A DNA stretch of 64,000 bases from Rhizopus arrhizus (taxonomy: Eukaryota; Mucoromycota; Mucoromycetes; Mucorales; Rhizopodaceae). Below, in pieces: positions 59,004-64,000 of this stretch. Location of the stretch: assembly GCA_024220505.1 (NCBI GenBank), contig JAKZZE010000038.1:186001-250000 (forward strand). The letters run 5' to 3'. The number at the start of each line of letters is the position of its first letter. Within the stretch, counting starts at the first letter, position 1. The notes beneath the pieces were generated by a model that was not told the origin of the DNA, did not search any database, and worked only from the letters and a program-made list of their open reading frames with translations. Position numbers and translations under genes: made by a program.

Positions 59004-60992
59004 TTAAAGCTTGGTAGAGCTGGTTGATTTATATCCTTCTAATTCATGCGAAACTAAAAGAGGTTCTTTATTAGCTATCAGTATTGAATTATTATTTTTA
59101 AATAGTAGAAAACTTACCACTTTCGCTTGGCTCATCAGTCTCTTGACCTTGTTCAGGACGGTCATCTAAACCAAAGGACTTCATAGGAACGGTGAAGCAG
59201 AAAGTAAGTACAGCAATACAAATAGCAATAATAGACAAAACCATCTGTACGTGGCCATAGGCTTTAACAACACCATTGTATTGGTCTTCAGGAAGAGAGA
59301 TGGCATAAGTAGTACTACCAACAATCTTGGCATAGTCATATTCACCAGGAACATATTTTGCCATTTGTCCAGGGAGCATAGAGTTCCAGATAGCACCAGA
59401 CATAGTTGAACCAATACTAGCTGCGATAGATCCACCAACTTGCATCATGGCAGTAACAATAGCCATATCACCGTGGGGAACAGAACTTTGAATGGCAACA
59501 AGGATAGGAATATATAAACAACCAGAGCCAATACCGACTATAGTCTGTGAAATAACCACAAACGCGTTAGAGGAGGTTGGAAGACGAGCAGGAATCATGA
59601 GACCAACACCGAGAATCATTAAACTGACACCAACCCAAACAAAGGGTCTCCATTTACGTGATCGTTTCATGAGGTATCCAACCACGACTTCACAAACAAT
59701 ATAAGCAACATTATAACCACGTTCAAGATAGGTAGCAGTATCAACATCTAATTTACGTGAGACCATGAGATAAGTAGTATAGTATTGCCAATTAGTGGAT
59801 GAAATGAGGGTAACAGTTGATAAGGCAAGCACGCCCAACAAAGGTGTTTGGCTCTTCCAATTTCCCAAGGGAATGATGGGTTTAGGAGAAAATTTCCATT
59901 CCCAGATAGCAAAGAGGCCCCATGAGACAACACCAGCAACAAGTGTACCGATGGTGATACCACTTTGCCAACCTCCCCATTTGGTAAGAGCAAGCACTAA
60001 AGGAAGCAAAATCAAACAAAGACCGGCGATCAAAAGCAAACTGCCCACAACATCAATCTGAATCAGAACCCAGATGAATTTATCAAAAAAACTCTTGTCT
60101 GAATCTTCCAAAGGACTTGACTTTGTTTGCTGTTGTGCTCTGTATTCCTCCAGAAGTCCAGATCTTTTCAATTTAAAGTGAACGTACCAAAGGCCACCAA
60201 TTAATGGAATGGCTGTGCCCCCCAAGATGATACAGACAAGACCATAACCCCATCGCCACTGGCCATGATCATAAAGGAGAACAGCTGCACGAGGAGCAAC
60301 AAAAATGTTGAATAAACTAGGAAGATTATAAAGACCCTGGAAAAATCCACGATTGGTAACTGTTGTTAAATCTAATTTGGTAATCATTAATCAATAGTGC
60401 CATTTTTTATCAAAGGTTTTTTTTTTTTTTATACCTCCAACAACGATTGGACCAAGAATAGAGGTAGCAGAATAACCAAAAGCATAGATGATTTGACCTC
60501 CCTGTAGACGAACAAGATTAGATTACATAATGCTTTTGGCTTTTGATTTATAAAGATCTTACAACTAAAGTGTTATAGTTATTTGCTGTTGCCAAAACGA
60601 TGAAGGCAAGTATATAAAAAAATAAGCCAATTGAGTAACAGTGAGCTCTACCAAACATATCGGATAGTTTTGAATAGATAGGAAGAAGAGCAGTTTGAAG
60701 GATATATGTAATAGTTGATAGCAAACTAATTAGATTGTTTGACTCAAATAAACTTGTTACTTTGTTGGTTAGAGAAAGCGTCAAGTTGCCTTCAAAATTA
60801 GATGCCCATGAAAAGACGAATAGACTATACATGCAGAGTTTACTGGTAAGAATACGTTTGAATTGGTTCATTGTATTTTACTTACCCAAAAAAGATTATA
60901 TATTTTTCTTTATTGGTCCAAACCTGTTTATATAACTCAACAGCTGCTACGCCTTTGAACCGATCGTTACTAGAACTTTCAACGGCGGGCAT
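59004..60992 (-). CDS. MFS siderophore-iron transporter (SIT/ARN family)
   Basis: A 14-helix major-facilitator protein that imports ferric siderophores by proton symport. The start MPAVESSSNDRFKGVAAVEL at 60992 is spliced (60885-60843) to KLCMYSLFVFSWASNFEGNL. Further blocks are PIYSKLSDMFGRAHCYSIGL, matching the MFS loop 2-3 motif, GGQIIYAFGYSATSILGPIV, LTTVTNRGFFQGLYNLPSLF, GQWRWGYGLVCIILG, ALTKWGGWQSG, ARVLERGYN-like TYLERGYNVAYI, and SSVPHGDMAIVTAMMQVGGS, IAASIGSTMSGAIWN, typical of SIT1/ARN. The last exon (ANKEPLLVSHELEGYKSTSS) gives a cytosolic tail. Five exons are inferred. The strongest resemblance is to fungal Sit1; substrate specificity is unknown. A GATA palindrome lies about 115-130 bp upstream. 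Confidence 0.9.
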
Positions 60993-61104
60993 GGTTTCTT
61001 TTTGCTTTTCAGTCAATAAACAAGAAAATAAAAAAAAGGGAAAAGAAGGGAATATCAAAAAAACCCTTTTTTTAAGGGAAAAACAAAACAGTGGCCTGTC
61101 CAAA

Positions 61105-61123
61105 TTATCTGATGATCAGATAT
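61105..61123. promoter_or_regulatory. Palindromic iron-type GATA site upstream of the siderophore transporter
   Basis: ATCTGAT-G-ATCAGAT (61107-61121) is a perfect inverted repeat. On the minus strand 61105-61113 reads ATCAGATAA, an exact match to the ATCWGATAA element bound by Fep1/SreA/Urbs1 iron repressors. The plus-strand half (61115-61123, ATCAGATAT) matches eight of nine positions. Confidence 0.6.
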
Positions 61124-61525
61124 TTCAGCGGAGATCCATAAAACTTTTTTTTTTTTATTGTCGTTCAACGCAATCTCGGAGACATAAAAAAGATCAATTC
61201 AAAAAGAGATCAATTTGAAAGTTTAGATAAAAAGCGCTTTTAATACAAGATATTTATTTGTTCTTTATGCTAAACTTCTCTATTTGTCTATATTATCTTC
61301 ATTAGTATAACTTACCATATGTTTGTAAAAAAAAAATAAAAAATAAAAACAGCAGAAACTCGAGAAACGTAGTACAATATCCGCTTTTTTTTTTTATGAT
61401 TCTGCACCAATCAACAGTTATCAGATCTCGATTAGAAAGGTAGTACTTGGTTGTTTTTTTTATAATCAATAGGTACTAATTACATTAAGTTACAGGTGCT
61501 TCTTTTCTATTTTTTTTTTGTAAAA

Positions 61526-61655
61526 TAGAAATAGAGTTTTTTGCTTGGCCAATAGAAATTTTTGAATTCGATAGAATCTTTTAAACCTCGTAGAAATTCT
61601 TGATAGGCAGTAGAACTTTTTGATCTTTAATATACACTTTACAAATACAGTAGAA
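61526..61655 (+). repeat. Degenerate direct repeats of about 20 bp
   Basis: TAGAA recurs at 61526, 61553, 61572, 61591, 61611 and 61651, with spacings 27, 19, 19, 20 and 40, usually followed by a T-rich stretch and then GA (TAGAAATTTTTGA, TAGAACTTTTTGA). Confidence 0.6.
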
Positions 61656-61763
61656 AAAAAGTTTAGAAATATATTTTTATATTGAGATTTTCGCACTACC
61701 TAGTGGTTTATCGAGAATTAATCATGGTTCAAAACTTATAGTAAAATTAGCCTGTAAGCAATC

Positions 61764-62039
61764 TTGATCATCTCTTTCTTGCAAGTTTTATCCTTTAATT
61801 GGATTGCAATCGGTCTCACATTTGTTGCAATCCAAATGGTAGTGTTTATTATTCTATTAATGATTTTTGTTCGTGGTATAAATGAAGCCAAAGCCGCTAG
61901 TACTTCAGTAGATGATTCACTAGGTCTATCCATGTGGTTGACACTAGGTGCATTTGCTGCCTTATTAATATCTTCCATCACTTATTGTTTCCGATATATT
62001 TGTGACTCAAATCATTATCGTGCAGTTGGAAAAGTTTAA
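61764..62039 (+). pseudogene. PalI/SUR7-like membrane fragment
   Basis: An open frame contains a transmembrane helix (WIAIGLTFVAIQMVVFIILL), a polar loop (RGINEAKAASTSVDDS) and a second helix (SMWLTLGAFAALLISSITYC), ending AVGKV. The spacing and the WLTLGAFAALLIS segment resemble helices 3-4 of four-helix PalI/SUR7 proteins. No convincing N-terminal half (helices 1-2) or ATG-bearing exon was found upstream; the nearest ATG frame hits a stop. It is a fragment or a gene whose first exons were missed. Confidence 0.4.
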
Positions 62040-62529
62040 GAAGACATTATATAGATCAATATACTTACTTAGTCAGCCTCATTATTTTTTTTTGTATAAA
62101 ATACCGTAAATAAAATCATAATATTAAATATCATTTTTACCTATCTAGCTGTGACTAAGAAGTGTGTGTACGTGTCTCATCCAATTTCCATATCCAAGAA
62201 TTCATTTATATTTACATATACACTTTTTTTTTTTTTTTTTTTTTTTGTATGTGAACTTCATTAAATACTTACATATACATGTATATCCAATATTACAATT
62301 TGCGAAACATAAAATATAAGTCCGGGAGTCTGAACTTTTGAAATGGACAAGCTTTCTTTTTTTTTTACCTCCGTTGCCATTGTATTAAATCTAATATCTG
62401 ACGATAAAGAGAATACTGAAGAAGGTGTCAACAAATAGCGCAAAAGAAAGAATCAACGCGTTAGGCAATTTTTTCAGATATCATTCTAGAGGGAAGCAGA
62501 GCGCCAGGTTACTGTATTAAAAGAGAAGT

Positions 62530-64000
62530 TTGAAAATGATAAATCAGACCCATAGTGCCTCCTCTTCCTCGAACTTCTCTATATCATCCAACCAAGAACA
62601 TAATAACGTCTATATAAATGACTCCAACGTGTCAGTAGGTACGATTATCAAGCGTGATGCTCTTCATCTTCGTCAAAGATACCATTCACTTGATATCCAC
62701 GGCAAATCAATCATCTCCCTTGGATTGAACTCCATCTTGGATCTCAGCTTTACTAACCCAAGAATCTCTTTAAACAACCATATACTGTAGTAGCCACGAT
62801 TTTTGACAACTTAAAAAGCTTACTGGAAGGCTTCTTTGTTACCCTCCTTTTTTTTAGTAGTTACTTCATCTGATTCAGATGCTTCACCAGAAGCTCAACC
62901 TTCTAATACTGTCACGTTGCTTGCTTTTTTACCGTTTTTATTTTACCGTGCTCACATATGAAGTAACGCGACTACTTCGGCAACAAACAAGCTTTCAATG
63001 TCTCTTTGGACATATGGAAAACAGCAGTAGCGTTCCTCTTATTAACATGAGCTCTGGTGTTTGATCCAACTGGCATAATGAATATCAACCTTGGAATATC
63101 AAGCGTCAAATCCCATTTCGTCTGCAATATGGGATACCAGCCAAATGTTTATTAGCATATTCAAGAGCGCTTCTTTGAACAAAAAGGTATTGAAAAATGT
63201 TGATAGATGAAGAGGACAATATTTGATAAATTGTTATCAATAAGGTAATCGATAAATCAAAAGCATACATCGAGATGCGACTGCTGCAATATATGGCTGT
63301 TTAAAGGATACACTAACCAAGATGAGCAGACAAAATTCTGTGAAAGATCGCAGTGGAAACAACTTCGAGTTCGCTATCCACCCAAAAAGTACAATGTTGG
63401 TGATTATACTCATCTTTTAGAACCCTTTAGTAGCATTCGTGGTATATATAACAGGAAAAAAAGCTTTGATGCCAATTGATTAAACCTATACAAGGAACTC
63501 AAGAGATTAAATAATGATTATGATCCAAATATTCAAGCAGAACACAGCGACCTCAATTTCTTTATTCACATTGCTTCAAATTGTGTCCATTATTAAAACC
63601 AATCACGTCTTTTTGATGATGAAGTCGATTCATCTGAATGGAATTTTGTGGTCACGGAACGTTTGTTCCATGGTACAGACCTGCTCTTAAAGTGAAGCGA
63701 TATCCATCTTACTGTACACGATACTGTATCTGATTTACTCTTGAAGGTGGACCTTAGAACCTTACATGACAGAGTTCAACAAAGATACAATATTGAAACT
63801 GATGTTAATGTTTTTGAAGCTGCCGAAGAGGAGCCTGGAAATGTGAAATATATTCGTGATAGATGCAAAGTAATGATCGAAAGCAAAGCTGTTATTGATA
63901 GATTCGTATTTGATGGCTGTTTAATTGATTCCGTCGACCCTCTCCAAGTTTGTAGTCTTGAAATTCACTTTGGTAATACCACTCTCGCTGAACCTGGACT
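62530..64000 (+). pseudogene. Degenerate unrecognised coding region, continuing past the window
   Basis: The first frame is MKMINQTHSASSSSNFSISS, then HNNVYINDSNVSVGTIIKRD, ending 62790. Further protein-like stretches appear in shifting frames: SSDSDASPEAQPSNTVTLLA, YEVTRLLRQQTSFQCLFG, IPFRLQYGIPAKCLLAYSRA, YTHLLEPFSSIRGIYNRKKS, LYKELKRLNNDYDPNIQAEH, and TDVNVFEAAEEEPGNVKYIR then FVFDGCLIDSVDPLQVCSLE. Several stops and at least one one-base shift near 63175 separate them. The segments look like one ancestral protein with a serine-rich N-terminus; function not recognised. It may be a multicopy element-encoded protein. Confidence 0.5.

Overview
This window is nuclear DNA of a filamentous fungus, most likely a Mucorales (Mucoromycota) genome. 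It is strongly AT-rich, with long homopolymer A/T runs. Genes are packed on both strands and split by many very short introns (about 45-75 nt, GT..AG). The encoded proteins are fungal/opisthokont housekeeping proteins. No bacterial operon, CRISPR array, or convincing tRNA or rRNA gene was seen. Exon joins were read by eye from splice signals and family conservation. Where summed exon lengths are quoted, they are divisible by three.

Layout. 0-8 kb: a partial gene at the left edge, exocyst EXO70, a GMC oxidoreductase and CDC48/p97. 9-12 kb: a small unrecognised four-exon gene, then a head-to-head ribosomal pair (RPS21/RPL31). 12-15 kb: a broken Tc1/mariner-type transposase immediately downstream of RPL31, and a resolvase-like relic. 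15-23 kb: capping protein beta, an L-type lectin cargo receptor, an Ecl1-like zinc protein, an EED-type WD40 protein (PRC2 subunit) and exosome RRP4. 23-27 kb: sterol glucosyltransferase ATG26 with GRAM-PH-GRAM plus GT domains. 28-30 kb: relics. 30-34 kb: a DASH Hsk3-like microprotein, an RPA-interacting protein, a Ybp/Alf4/glomulin-family protein and acidic ribosomal protein P1. 34-40 kb: a transposon-rich island with a LINE 3' end, a hairpin-rich GC island, and two nearly identical Tc1/mariner fragments forming a 417-bp inverted repeat. 40-50 kb: UTP12, ATG5, RRP9, an ASA1-like WD40 protein and an ammonium transporter. 51-58 kb: a GID1/RanBP9-type protein, mitochondrial ribosomal protein S10, RPS16 and a 14-3-3 protein. 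59-64 kb: a siderophore-type MFS transporter with a GATA-factor palindrome upstream, a PalI/SUR7-like fragment, and a degenerate unrecognised coding region running off the right edge.

Functional themes. Ribosome production: RPS21, RPL31, RPP1, RPS16, mS10, plus the U3 processome proteins UTP12 and RRP9 and the exosome cap RRP4. Protein and organelle turnover: CDC48, GID1, ATG5, ATG26. Membrane traffic: EXO70 and the lectin receptor. Nutrient uptake: ammonium and siderophore transporters, each with plausible GATA sites upstream. Chromatin and chromosome: EED, ASA1, Hsk3-like. The most notable observations are the EED-type protein with a histone-H3-like N-terminus, the long inverted repeat built from Tc1 fragments, the palindromic iron-type GATA site at the siderophore transporter, and the small gene at 9351-9936.
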